64,000 bases of DNA, taken from Mycobacterium sp. JS623. GTDB lineage: Bacteria > Actinomycetota > Actinomycetes > Mycobacteriales > Mycobacteriaceae. The notes beneath the pieces were generated by a model, which was given only the letters and a program-made list of their open reading frames with translations, searched no databases and was not told the DNA's origin. Position 1 is the first letter of the stretch. Each line of letters starts with the position of its first letter. Where the stretch lies: positions 330,148-394,147 of the forward strand of contig NC_019957.1 in the NCBI RefSeq assembly GCF_000328565.1, written 5' to 3'. Below, piece by piece: positions 1 through 7,999 of this stretch. The position numbers and the translations under genes are program-made.

Positions 1-1419
1 TGATGTCAGCGGGATGGTGTCGATAACCTTGCTGGTTGTTGGGTCGATCACGACCAACGAATCGGTGGCCCCCGTTAGGTGTTGTCCGTTGACGTTGACG
101 GTGAACGGATTCAGTGCGGTCACGTATACGCGGTTTGTCACCGGGTTGACCGCCACACCATTTGCGACCTGGCCGACGGGGATCGGTGCGCCGACCTGGG
201 TGTTGGTGGAGGTGTCGACGACCTCGATGAACCCCTGGGGCTGACCTGACGAGTTGACCGCATAAGGGGCGCTGGTGCCGTAGAGCGTTTTGCCGTCGGG
301 GCTCAGTGCGATTTGGTAGGGGTCGACGGGGATGGTGTTGGCGACGGTGAGGTCAGTGGTCGCTGTTGGTGCGGCGACGCGACTGGTGGTGCTCGCAGCG
401 GTGGCCGGGATCGCGGAGCCGGTTTGGGTTTGCCGGTAGGCGGCTAGTAGAGCGTCACTGAGCGGGTTCGGCGTGAGGGGTGCGGCTGGAGCACCCGGTT
501 GGGTGGGATCGAACCCGCCGAACAGGCCCGTGAGCACCGACGCAGCCAGGCTCTGCAGGCTCGGCGACGACGGCGCAACGGCCTGCGATGCGGCAGCCAC
601 GCTCGCCGGTGCGGCGACAGGAGCGGGCGTGGACACCGGCGTATTCGCCGTCGGCATAGTACCCGTCGACGAGGTGCTGCCCGAGCTGGCCGCAGAAACA
701 CTCGCCACCGTGGTGGAAGCGGAGGAGGTGGATGAGGGCACGGGCGCGACGGTTTGGTGACTGACCAGCGAGGCTATGCCGGTGGCGGTTAACGTCTCGG
801 CGGTGTGCGACGACGCCGCAGCGCTCTTCGAGGTTGTAGGCGACGATGTTTCAACCGTCGACGTGCTCGGCGAAGTGTTCGAACTCGATGACGGCTCCGA
901 CGGCGAAGTGGTGGTTGTCGACGAGCCGACCGTAGCCGTCGAATCCGTCGGCGCGGAATTCGCTGTGGCGTTAAGAGAACTCGTCCCAGCGGTCGCATTG
1001 GAATGCGAGGTGCCACTGGTCGTGGTGGCCGCTGCCGCGTTGGCTGTCGTAGTGGATCCGGTGTTGCCGCCGCTGGCGGACAGAGTGCTCTTCGGGGATT
1101 CGTGGGTGGTGGTCGACGAACCAGTCGATGGTCCGGCGTTTTTGCCGTCGGACTCACCACCTGGTGTGGAAATGCCCGTTGTCCGCGCGGCGTCCGAGGA
1201 GCCGCTGCCGTTCGGTGAAGTCGAGGAGGGCGCCGAACCAGTGTCGTCGGCATGGGCAAAACCTGACCCATTGACCAGAGCAGCACCCAGACCAAGCGCT
1301 ACTGCCCCGGCGCCCAACCACTGATACGGCTCGAGGCGCTGCTTAGTCTTCTGGTGACGGCCCTTGCCACGTTGAGGGTGTGTCCTCGATGTTCTCTGCG
1401 CACTGTGCCGACCCGCCAC
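1..1419 (-). CDS. Secreted YVTN beta-propeller protein (3' end outside window)
   Basis: The reading frame is open from a GTG at 1419 to the window edge (473 codons, C-terminus missing). I chose this GTG because an in-frame TAG lies a few codons upstream and an AGGGGG ribosome-binding site sits just before it. The N-terminus has a basic stretch, then a hydrophobic segment ending in GSGFAHAD, a typical mycobacterial signal peptide with cleavage after AHA. About 250 residues of Ser/Thr/Ala-rich low-complexity linker follow. The end of the visible part reads as beta-propeller blades, for example PYQIALSPDGKTLYGTS and VNPVTNRVYVTALNP, the YVTN repeat pattern. Such proteins are exported and probably act at the cell surface; the ligand is unknown. 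The family call rests on the repeats and the signal; no enzymatic activity can be inferred. Confidence 0.8.
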   Translation of the reverse strand, partial: MAGRHSAQRTSRTHPQRGKGRHQKTKQRLEPYQWLGAGAVALGLGAALVNGSGFAHADDTGSAPSSTSPNGSGSSDAARTTGISTPGGESDGKNAGPSTGSSTTTHESPKSTLSASGGNTGSTTTANAAAATTTSGTSHSNATAGTSSLNATANSAPTDSTATVGSSTTTTSPSEPSSSSNTSPSTSTVETSSPTTSKSAAASSHTAETLTATGIASLVSHQTVAPVPSSTSSASTTVASVSAASSGSTSSTGTMPTANTPVSTPAPVAAPASVAAASQAVAPSSPSLQSLAASVLTGLFGGFDPTQPGAPAAPLTPNPLSDALLAAYRQTQTGSAIPATAASTTSRVAAPTATTDLTVANTIPVDPYQIALSPDGKTLYGTSAPYAVNSSGQPQGFIEVVDTSTNTQVGAPIPVGQVANGVAVNPVTNRVYVTALNPFTVNVNGQHLTGATDSLVVIDPTTSKVIDTIPLTS

Positions 1420-1704
1420 CGCGGCCCCCTAGCTGGTAATGAAATTGCCGCAGCAATAACTACCACACCCGACAGCAAAATCGTGAAAACAGTGGAAGGC
1501 TGGGAGTCACCTGGGAGCGGTGCTCTTCGGGTGGTCAAACAGCTTCTCGTGCAACGTTATCCGCAAAACGAAAGGACACAGGCCAATCATCCGCCGAAAT
1601 GGATCCCCAGAGCTGGCAAACAGGCGACGGCGGCCCGGGAATATTGCCGGATGTTGACTTGGGCCGCACCATCTCCCAACGCGTCCCGTCAGTACTGACC
1701 GTAG
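1420..1704. other. Intergenic stretch upstream of the secreted propeller gene
   Basis: About 285 bases without a supportable gene. It must hold the promoter of the minus-strand propeller gene. It ends at the TAG immediately before the VirD4-like homology starts, so a rearrangement breakpoint lies near 1705. Confidence 0.5.
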
Positions 1705-2655
1705 GCGGGCACCGCGTTTCGTACCGGTGGCGATACCGGACCGTGGGATCAGCTGGCGTTGGCGCCGTTGACGTGCCTGCTGTACGCCGCCAGTCCACAG
1801 GCCACCGGGCGGGGGATGGACTGGACATTGCAGGCTTCGGAGAACGTCGACACCGCCGCGGGTAGCGGCGGGTATCAAATCGTCACCGCGCCGGGGTGGG
1901 CGCACGCCGCAGCCTGGTCACAAGACCACCTGCTGCAGGCGCGGGTGCGTTCGGTGCTGGACATGGAGCCCAAACAACGGGACTCGGTGAAGATGACCAT
2001 GACCAAGGTGCTGACAGCCTGGCTGCTGACCGCGCGCCGCGACCGGCCTCACCCTGGGCTGGACCTATCCTTCTTCGACGACCCGGCCGCCACGCTGTAC
2101 CTGTTGACTCCCGTCGATTGGACCGTCGCCGCGCAGGCGATCGTGTTGATGGATCAGCTGATCAACCGACAGCGCACCAAGGTCGCGCAGTGGGAGGAGT
2201 TCACCCGCATCGGGCTATTCCTTGATGAGATCACCAACACCCCCATCCCGCGCCTGCCGCAGTATCTGGCCGAGTCCCGCGGCCTGGGCTGCTCCATCTG
2301 CTTTGCCGCACAAGCCGGTTCGCAGCCGGACGCGGTGTACGGTCCGCTGCAAGGCAAGGCGATCCGCGATGTGACACCCGCGTCGCTGGTGTTCTACGGC
2401 TCACACGAACGCGACGTGATGGAGTCCGCGGCGTTCTGGGCCGGCAAGACCACCCGCAGCCACCAGTCCTACGCCGCGGGTCTCGACGACAAGACGACCG
2501 GGCGCCAATTCGGCAACGCGCTGGAGGCTACAGAGCTGTTGCCCCGCAACACTTCAGAGGCCCGGCTCATACCGCGCGGGCAGCCGGGGCAGATGGTCGA
2601 ACTCATCGACTTCGACGAATTCGTCATCTATCTCGACGAGCTACGGGGAGCGCGC
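1705..2655 (+). repeat. Dispersed direct repeat, copy 1 (of 18357-19305)
   Basis: About 950 bases are near-identical by eye to 18357-19305, in the same orientation about 16.6 kb apart. The differences are mostly third-position changes, so the copies have diverged under coding constraint or come from related elements rather than from a very recent duplication. Recombination between them could delete or invert the DNA between. Confidence 0.8.
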
Positions 2656-2694
2656 GTGTGTGCCGCCCGCGACTACGAGCCGGCCGGGATGTAG
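1705..2694 (+). pseudogene. 5'-truncated copy of VirD4/TraG-like coupling ATPase
   Basis: This segment matches the C-terminal two thirds of the intact coupling protein at 17952-19385 almost residue for residue; both contain GLFLDEITNTPIPRLPQYL (Walker B region) and AAQAGSQ. Homology starts just after an in-frame TAG at about 1702-1704, at the AFRTGGDTGPWDQLA stretch of the intact copy, so the N-terminus with the Walker A P-loop is absent. It diverges again after YLDELR near 2650 and runs into unrelated codons to a TAG at 2692-2694. A TTG at 1759 could start a 311-residue product, but it could not bind ATP normally. The last 22 bases overlap the convergent protease gene. Best read as a pseudogene left by duplication or a deletion breakpoint. 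Confidence 0.85.
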
Positions 2695-3524
2695 AAGCCC
2701 AGTCCCTGGGCGGTGGTCTGCAGAGTCGAGTAGGCCATCCACATGAACCCATCACTACCCCAGGAGGTGCCCATGCTGTTCTGGATCAGCACCGCTTCTT
2801 TCGTGTTGTCGTAGGCGATGATCAGCATGCAGTGGCCGGCACGCTGCTTGGTCTTCTCGTTGATCAGCCAGATGCCGTTGCCGACGTACGGGTCGGGGCT
2901 GCCGTTATACGACAGGAAGTCGGTGTAAAGGAACGTGCCGTAGGCAAGCGGCATACCTGAGGCGATGACCGTCCGCAGATTCCGCAGGCCATCAGGGCCC
3001 TTGAGCTCGGTCGCGTCGACCTCGGGGAGGTCGAATATCGCCTCGGGCGGGATGGGCTGCGAGCCCGGCCCGTACGCGCTCCAGTTAGCCCCGCAGGCGC
3101 TGAGATTGGGGGCGGCCGCCAGTGACGCGGTGCCGTCGTTCTTTTCCACCCAACCCATGCAGTCAGTGATTTTCCCACCCTGGCAAGTGCCCGCCGCGAT
3201 GTCGTTTTGCATTTCCACTTGGATGTAGGTGTAGTCGGGCGCCGCCTGCCGGTCCGGTGACGTCGGGGCAACGCCGCTGCTCTGCGCAGCCCAGAATGTC
3301 GTCGCGCCGTACACCGATGACCAGACGAAACAATTGGGGACGGTCTGCTTCCCGACCGGTGGCAACCATTCGGTATTGACCGATGCTGCCGGCGGCAACT
3401 CTGCAAGCCGGGGCGGCACGGCGGGCGTTATCGGTTCCTCGACGGTCGGGTCATAGCCGAAGTCGAACGTCTGGTAGATGTCGCTAGCAGGGCTGATGGT
3501 TGGGGATTGGTCGGTACTGCTCAT
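2673..3524 (-). CDS. Papain-like (C1A family) cysteine peptidase
   Basis: 283 residues with the three catalytic blocks of papain-family peptidases in order: KQTVPNCFVWSS at about 60-70 (Gln and nucleophile Cys), RAGHCMLIIAYDN at about 230 (catalytic His), and IQNSMGTSWGSDGFMWM at about 250 (catalytic Asn and the usual NSWGxxWGxxGY block, with Met for the first Trp). There is no propeptide of classical length and no signal peptide, so the product looks cytosolic or leaves by a non-Sec route. The first 60 residues are acidic and proline-rich and could be a short pro-region. The ATG is preceded by a GAGGCGG ribosome-binding site. It converges on the truncated coupling-protein gene with a 22-base overlap. 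Family assignment is solid; substrate unknown. Confidence 0.85.
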   Translation of the reverse strand: MSSTDQSPTISPASDIYQTFDFGYDPTVEEPITPAVPPRLAELPPAASVNTEWLPPVGKQTVPNCFVWSSVYGATTFWAAQSSGVAPTSPDRQAAPDYTYIQVEMQNDIAAGTCQGGKITDCMGWVEKNDGTASLAAAPNLSACGANWSAYGPGSQPIPPEAIFDLPEVDATELKGPDGLRNLRTVIASGMPLAYGTFLYTDFLSYNGSPDPYVGNGIWLINEKTKQRAGHCMLIIAYDNTKEAVLIQNSMGTSWGSDGFMWMAYSTLQTTAQGLGFYIPAGS

Positions 3525-4356
3525 TGGTTCACCGCCTCGGTGCTCTCATCGTGTCGTGTGACTCCTGCATGCTTAGTTTTACGATATTGACGCTCGATAG
3601 AAAATGGTTTCAGGACGAATTTCATATGGAGGTCGCGCCGATGTCGCTTGAGGTTGACGGCCTTTACGGAATTCGTCGGTGCGCAGGCCGGAGCAACTCA
3701 AATGAAATTATTTTCGCCGTTAGTAATTTAAATCACTTAAGGCGCTTTACTAGTTGGCTGATGGGGTTACGTTCGCGCAATTTATGCTGCGTGAGCGGGA
3801 AGAATGTATGGCTAGAGTTTTCGCTTGTTTCGCTGGTGCGGGTACCGCGCGGAATCATCACCAGCGCGCGCTGGCTTGCCGCGGTTCCTTGGTTCAGGTC
3901 AGTCCGGCTTGCAGGCGTCAGCGGTTCGTGCAACGCAACCGCGACCGTCGCCGCACGCCGTTAAACACCGTCGTCCGAAGGCCCCTGCCCGTCATCAGGC
4001 ACCGCATAGCCGTCTGCAAGTCTTGCGAATCGCGCTCTGCCGCGTAACACCTCGACGCTACGCTGACTCACAACGAAATACTCGAATCCGGGGCGCGAAT
4101 CGAGACAGCGCGTGATACCCACTCCATCAGCGGCCCGTGGGCGTGTTGTTCCATCAGACCTCGGAGAACACGGTGCGGATCACCGCCGGCGCGCGCGTCA
4201 TCGACATCGCGATGGTGGTGTTCCGCCAGGAACAGACGTGGACGGGGTAGGACGGGTCGAGTTTCTCATCATCGCGCTCTGCCTACACCGCCACCGACTG
4301 CGACCGGGGCCCCAAAAGCTTGGCTCTGGAACACAACTCCAACGTGAGAACGCACG
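3525..4356. other. Gene-free, partly AT-rich stretch
   Basis: About 830 bases without a supportable gene. Bases 3570-3790 are clearly AT-richer than the surroundings and include runs such as ATTTAAATCAC, which suggests foreign or decayed DNA or a promoter region for the protease gene. Short frames around 4110-4250 look like eroded coding sequence but cannot be assigned. Confidence 0.5.
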
Positions 4357-4614
4357 AAGATCCCCGGCAACGCGGTCACCCAGTTCTACGGACTGCTCAG
4401 TGCGCCCGCGCAGATCGCCTCCGCGCAGGAGATGGCGCGGGCGAAGGGCCGGCTGATGCCCGACATCAGCCGGCTGCGTTCGGGCAATTTCTACGTCGCG
4501 ATCGAAGGCGAAGCCGTCCGTCGCATCGTCGCGCCGTGATGTCTCTCCTACCGCCCGCCGAATCCGCTGTCGCCCGAAGAGGTAGTCGACCTCGCCAAGC
4601 GCCCGACTTCCTGA
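4357..4614 (+). pseudogene. C-terminal fragment of a conjugation-type/HerA-like ATP-binding protein
   Basis: One frame reads KIPGNAVTQFYGLLSAPAQI, ARAKGRLMPDISRLRSGNFY and, after an in-frame TGA at 4537-4539, CLSYRPPNPLSPEEVVDLAK, ending at TGA 4612-4614. I recognise this as the C-terminal end of large mycobacterial ATP-binding proteins with HerA/TraG-like domains, where the TGA codon normally encodes Leu. Only about 85 codons survive and no start or P-loop remains. Together with the truncated coupling protein 1.7 kb upstream it suggests debris from a conjugative element. The family call is from memory of the motif and is moderately confident; decay is plain from the internal stop. Confidence 0.6.
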
Positions 4615-4623
4615 TGCACCGCC

Positions 4624-5466
4624 TCAGGCTGGCGCGACGATGATGACTTCCCCGTTGGGCCGTTGTGGCTGCCCGGTCTGGCGGTTAAGTGGCATCGGCA
4701 AAGGCTCCAGTGGATGGCGGCGGATGTCGAGAGTCTGGTAGATCACCAAGACCACCAGTCCGGCGATGAGCACCGCGGAGGCGCCGGCGTTACCCCAGTT
4801 CAGTCCGCCGTGATCGCGGCTCTTGCTCAAGATGTTGCCGACCACGGCGCCCCACGGCCGGGTCAGGATGAAGGCGATCCAGAACAGCAGCATGCTGTCG
4901 ATGCTGGTGAAGTAGTGCGCGGCCAACAGCGCCAACATGGCAGCGGTCAGGATCAGCGCTGCCGGCCGCAGTCCCACGTTCAGCCCGCCGGAGAGGTAGT
5001 CGCCGGTGGAGGTGCCCAGGCTGTTGGAGAACACGACGGCGATCCAGAACAGCACCTCACCGGTGAGCGTTGCAAGGTTCTCGACGTTGAGGGTCTGGCC
5101 GCTGCGCCACCACATCAGCAGCACGACAGCCAGTCCGCTACCCAGAATCAGCGCACCAGTGGCCTGCCCCAGGTGTGATGTGTAGTTGATGAAGTCCGAG
5201 ATGGTGGTGCCTGCGGTGCTGGTGAGCACGACGACCGTCCAGAACAGCGCCGGGTGAAACCGTTTGGCGCGCAACTGGATTGTCACGGCAACGAGGAAGA
5301 TGGCGAGAAGTAGGATCGCGGCACGAAGGGTGCCCAGCCCCAGTGTCTGGGCGAAGTAGTCACCGGCGGTCTCGCCCAGGGTGGTGGCGAGGATCTTCAT
5401 CGCCCAGAAGAGTGCGGTGATGTGCGGCAGCTTGCGCATGACGTACTGGACGGGCGTCAGGACCAT
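4624..5466 (-). CDS. COG4705-type multi-pass membrane protein with internal repeats
   Basis: 280 residues, almost entirely hydrophobic, with about eight transmembrane segments. It carries four diverged copies of one module: WAMKILATTLGETAGDYFAQ, WTVVVLTSTAGTTISDFINY, WIAVVFSNSLGTSTGDYLSG and WIAFILTRPWGAVVGNILSK, each followed by a glycine-rich turn. This repeat pattern is that of the COG4705 uncharacterised membrane-anchored proteins. The conserved GE/GD residues inside membrane segments hint at ion or metal handling, but the function is unknown. The start may be the internal Met at 5439 (MRKLPHITALFW), which resembles usual family starts better than the upstream ATG. It stands alone, between a pseudogene and an intergenic gap. 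Confidence 0.8.
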   Translation of the reverse strand: MVLTPVQYVMRKLPHITALFWAMKILATTLGETAGDYFAQTLGLGTLRAAILLLAIFLVAVTIQLRAKRFHPALFWTVVVLTSTAGTTISDFINYTSHLGQATGALILGSGLAVVLLMWWRSGQTLNVENLATLTGEVLFWIAVVFSNSLGTSTGDYLSGGLNVGLRPAALILTAAMLALLAAHYFTSIDSMLLFWIAFILTRPWGAVVGNILSKSRDHGGLNWGNAGASAVLIAGLVVLVIYQTLDIRRHPLEPLPMPLNRQTGQPQRPNGEVIIVAPA

Positions 5467-5827
5467 AGCGGAACGATGACATACGGCGCTGAGCCGGGCA
5501 CACCATCACATCGAGATGGCAGTCAACACACAGACTGCGTATGTCCCGGGCATGCAAGGCTGTTCGTGGGATTCGCACCGATCGTCGCCTGCGGTGACGT
5601 AGCCCAGATGCTCCGCTGGGCCGGCCTGCGGCCAGGCCGCAATTGCGCCGTGGGCGGCAACGGCAGGCGACTTCCGACGCAAGAAGTCAAACCGCGCCGC
5701 CGAAGCGCGGGTCCAGGCCGCTCAGCGGATCGAGGCGCCCTGAATTCTCACCAAGACTTCCGGGTCACCGTTTATTCACCGCCAATGACCGAGAATCGAT
5801 CGGAATCGGTCATCTCTCCCGAAGCCG
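5467..5827. other. Intergenic stretch with paired inverted repeats at its end
   Basis: About 360 bases with no supportable gene. It probably holds the promoter of the minus-strand membrane protein. Its 3' end carries the two adjacent inverted repeats listed separately. Confidence 0.5.
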
Positions 5828-5833
5828 GAGAGA
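5785..5833. repeat. Two adjacent perfect inverted repeats
   Basis: ATGACCGA at 5785-5792 pairs perfectly with TCGGTCAT at 5806-5813 (13-base spacer). TCTCTCC at 5813-5819 pairs perfectly with GGAGAGA at 5827-5833 (7-base loop). The second could form a stable hairpin but lacks a T tract. They lie directly before the cyclase remnant, so they may mark a recombination junction or an orphan regulatory site. Confidence 0.5.
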
Positions 5834-6103
5834 TCGTCTTATCTAGGCGCGCTCGTCGAGACCTTGCTTGAGCGTGGTGCCGACGGTGACATTGCCGAAG
5901 CGGAGGCGGCGATCGCCAAGTTGGAGGCCGCGCCTGCTGATGGGTCGGTGATCCGTGACATCTGGCTGCTACGCCTGCAGGCGTTGCTAGCACGGGCTCA
6001 TGATGATGACAGGGCTTACGCACAGTTCCGGGATCGCTATCGCGATATGGCGAGAACGCTTAGCTTCGAGGGCCATATCGCGTGGGCTGAGGCGATGCCC
6101 TGA
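5828..6103 (+). pseudogene. C-terminal remnant of a cyclase/ATPase regulator
   Basis: A frame ending at TGA 6101-6103 reads LGALVETLLERGADGDIAEA, VIRDIWLLRLQALLARAH, YRDMARTLSFEGHIAWAEAM. This is the conserved C-terminal end of the large mycobacterial adenylate-cyclase/AAA/TPR regulators. Nothing upstream continues the family, so over 90% of the gene is missing. A TTG at 5864 could start a 79-residue product but that is unlikely to be functional. The intact paralogue type in this window is at 30344-33526. Confidence 0.65.
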
Positions 6104-6503
6104 AGGCGGTGAGACCCCAAGCCCTGCCCCACTACTCTCGCGTGGGCAGAACGTGATCGACTTGTCCCGGCTGGGGCGACCTGCGGGAAGCGGGCACGCG
6201 GACGTCTGCCCGGCACGACATGGATTACTTTGTCCGGCGTCGGTCACGACGCCATGGTCGAGGACCCTGGCCTGGTAGCTCGGACGGTCTTGGCTGTGAC
6301 CGGCGTCAACGTTCAGGCCCCCATTGCAAGCGAAATCGTCTGTGACGCAAGGCAACTCGCATCAGTTATCTGGTAACGCAGCTGGCCAATTGCCCGACGA
6401 CTGCAGGGTTGATGGCTGGGTTGGCGTCAAAGGAGAACTCCTCCAACCGCTTCGGGCGGGGAAAGCCGGCGTCGCGCCTAGCCAGTCGTGGCCGGCGGCG
6501 TGC
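6104..6503. other. Intergenic stretch downstream of the P450 gene
   Basis: About 400 bases between the cyclase remnant and the convergent P450 gene. I see no coding frame with family resemblance and no T-tract terminator. Confidence 0.5.
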
Positions 6504-7745
6504 TCAGCGTCCAGCGTCGAATTCGAGGGGCACGCTGGTTGGGCCGATGATTCCGGTCATCGGCTTCCAGGTCGCGGGATGCGCGCGGCGTGGGTTGGGC
6601 ATGCGCTGAGTGATGACACGGAGCGCTTCAGTGATTTCGATTCGCGCCAGATGCGCGCCTAGGCAGTAGTGCGCGCCGCCGCCGAAGGTCATTATGGCCG
6701 GTGCATCGTCGCGGGTGATGTCGAGGCTGTCCGGGTCGCGGTATACGAGGGGGTCGCGGTTGGCCGCAGCGGTGTTGGCCAAAACCACGGTGCCAGCTGG
6801 GATGGTGATCCCGGCCAGTTCGACGTCTTGGGCGGCTTTGCGGCCGACGGCGAAAATGATGGGGCAGTACCGCATCAGCTCGTGAACGGCGTTGGGGGCC
6901 AGTTCGGGATGCGTGGCCAGCAGCGCCCACTGGTCGGGGTGGTCGGCGAGGACTTGCACCGCGGCGGCTAGCTGGTTGCGGGTGGTGTCGGTGCCCGCGG
7001 CCAGCAGGGTGGCGGCGAGCATGAGCAGCTCGTCGTGGGTGAGGCGGTCGCCGTCGTCTTCGGCGCGGATCAGATCCGAGATGATGTCGTCGGTGAGGGT
7101 GTGACGCCGCTGGGTGATCATGTCCTCGAGGTAGGCGTCGAGCTGCTGCCAGGCAGATAGGATCGCTGCCCCGTCCTGGGCAATGTTCCAGTCGAACAAT
7201 TTCTTGATGTCGTCGGCCCAGGCGCCGAAAAGGGGCCAGTCTTCTCGCGGTGCACCGAGCAGCGCGCAGATGATCGGCGTCGGATAACGCCGAGCGATGT
7301 CGGTGACCACGTCGCAGTGCCCGAGTCCGGTGAGCGGGTCAATCAGTTCGGTGATGACCTCGATGGCCAGCGTGCGCATCCGTTCTGCGCCGCGCGGTGC
7401 GAACGCCTTGGCGATCAGTCGGCGCAGCCGATGGTGCGTTTCGCCGTCGAGGCTGAGGATGTTGGCGATTGCCCGCTCCCACAGCGGGCCGGAGGTCACG
7501 CCCTGCAGGTCAAGGCCAAGGCCGCGGGCGGTGATGAATCTGGGGTCGCGCAGCACGGTGCGCACTAGCTCATAGGTCAATACCTCGGGGGCGTAGGGTC
7601 CGATCACGATCGGCGCTCGGCGGCGTGCTGCGGCGATGATGTGGTGCGCCTCGAACGGGTCGCGTACGTGCAGATAAGCGATCGATGGCAGCCCAGCGTC
7701 GAAAACGGTTGGGCCGCTGTTTGTGGGCACGGTGTCGGTGGTCAT
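6504..7745 (-). CDS. Cytochrome P450 monooxygenase
   Basis: 413 residues, standard length for a soluble bacterial P450. Visible signatures are the I-helix oxygen-activation motif LLAAGTDTTRNQ (about 250), the K-helix ExxR in HELMRYCP (about 290), and the haem loop FGGGAHYCLGAHLAR (about 360), whose Cys is the haem thiolate ligand. The substrate cannot be read from sequence; family numbering (CYPxxx) needs an alignment. A GGAGG ribosome-binding site precedes the ATG. The gene is divergent from the cyclase/LuxR regulator 250 bases away, so that regulator is a reasonable candidate to control it. Electron partners (ferredoxin, reductase) are not adjacent. Confidence 0.95.
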   Translation of the reverse strand: MTTDTVPTNSGPTVFDAGLPSIAYLHVRDPFEAHHIIAAARRRAPIVIGPYAPEVLTYELVRTVLRDPRFITARGLGLDLQGVTSGPLWERAIANILSLDGETHHRLRRLIAKAFAPRGAERMRTLAIEVITELIDPLTGLGHCDVVTDIARRYPTPIICALLGAPREDWPLFGAWADDIKKLFDWNIAQDGAAILSAWQQLDAYLEDMITQRRHTLTDDIISDLIRAEDDGDRLTHDELLMLAATLLAAGTDTTRNQLAAAVQVLADHPDQWALLATHPELAPNAVHELMRYCPIIFAVGRKAAQDVELAGITIPAGTVVLANTAAANRDPLVYRDPDSLDITRDDAPAIMTFGGGAHYCLGAHLARIEITEALRVITQRMPNPRRAHPATWKPMTGIIGPTSVPLEFDAGR

Positions 7746-7999
7746 GGTGGCCTCCGTGGTTGTCGGGGTGTGAGTCGACTATCCGGTGAGCAAAGGCTCA
7801 GACCATCCGCCCCAGCGCGTAGATCCGCCCGCCGAGGGGTCGTAGATCGCGCCGCGTGTGGCGGTCTACGCCGGTGTGGTTAGACGCTGAGGCTGGTCGC
7901 CACACGTGTGGCCAGGGCGCATCAATACGCGTGCGAGCGGCGCTAATCTGCGCGTTTGCGCTGATGTTTGCCGTTCGTGGTGGCCGCATGCTGGCTAGC
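7746..7999. promoter_or_regulatory. Divergent promoter region between P450 and cyclase/LuxR genes
   Basis: About 250 bases separate the two divergent starts and must contain both promoters and any binding site for the LuxR-type regulator. I could not identify a single convincing operator by eye. Confidence 0.4.

Noticed and set aside
444..1324. Long Arg-rich and Val/Glu-rich open frames opposite the propeller gene
   Set aside because: They are shadows of the Ser/Thr-rich coding sequence on the minus strand; the compositions are complementary artefacts of GC-rich codons.
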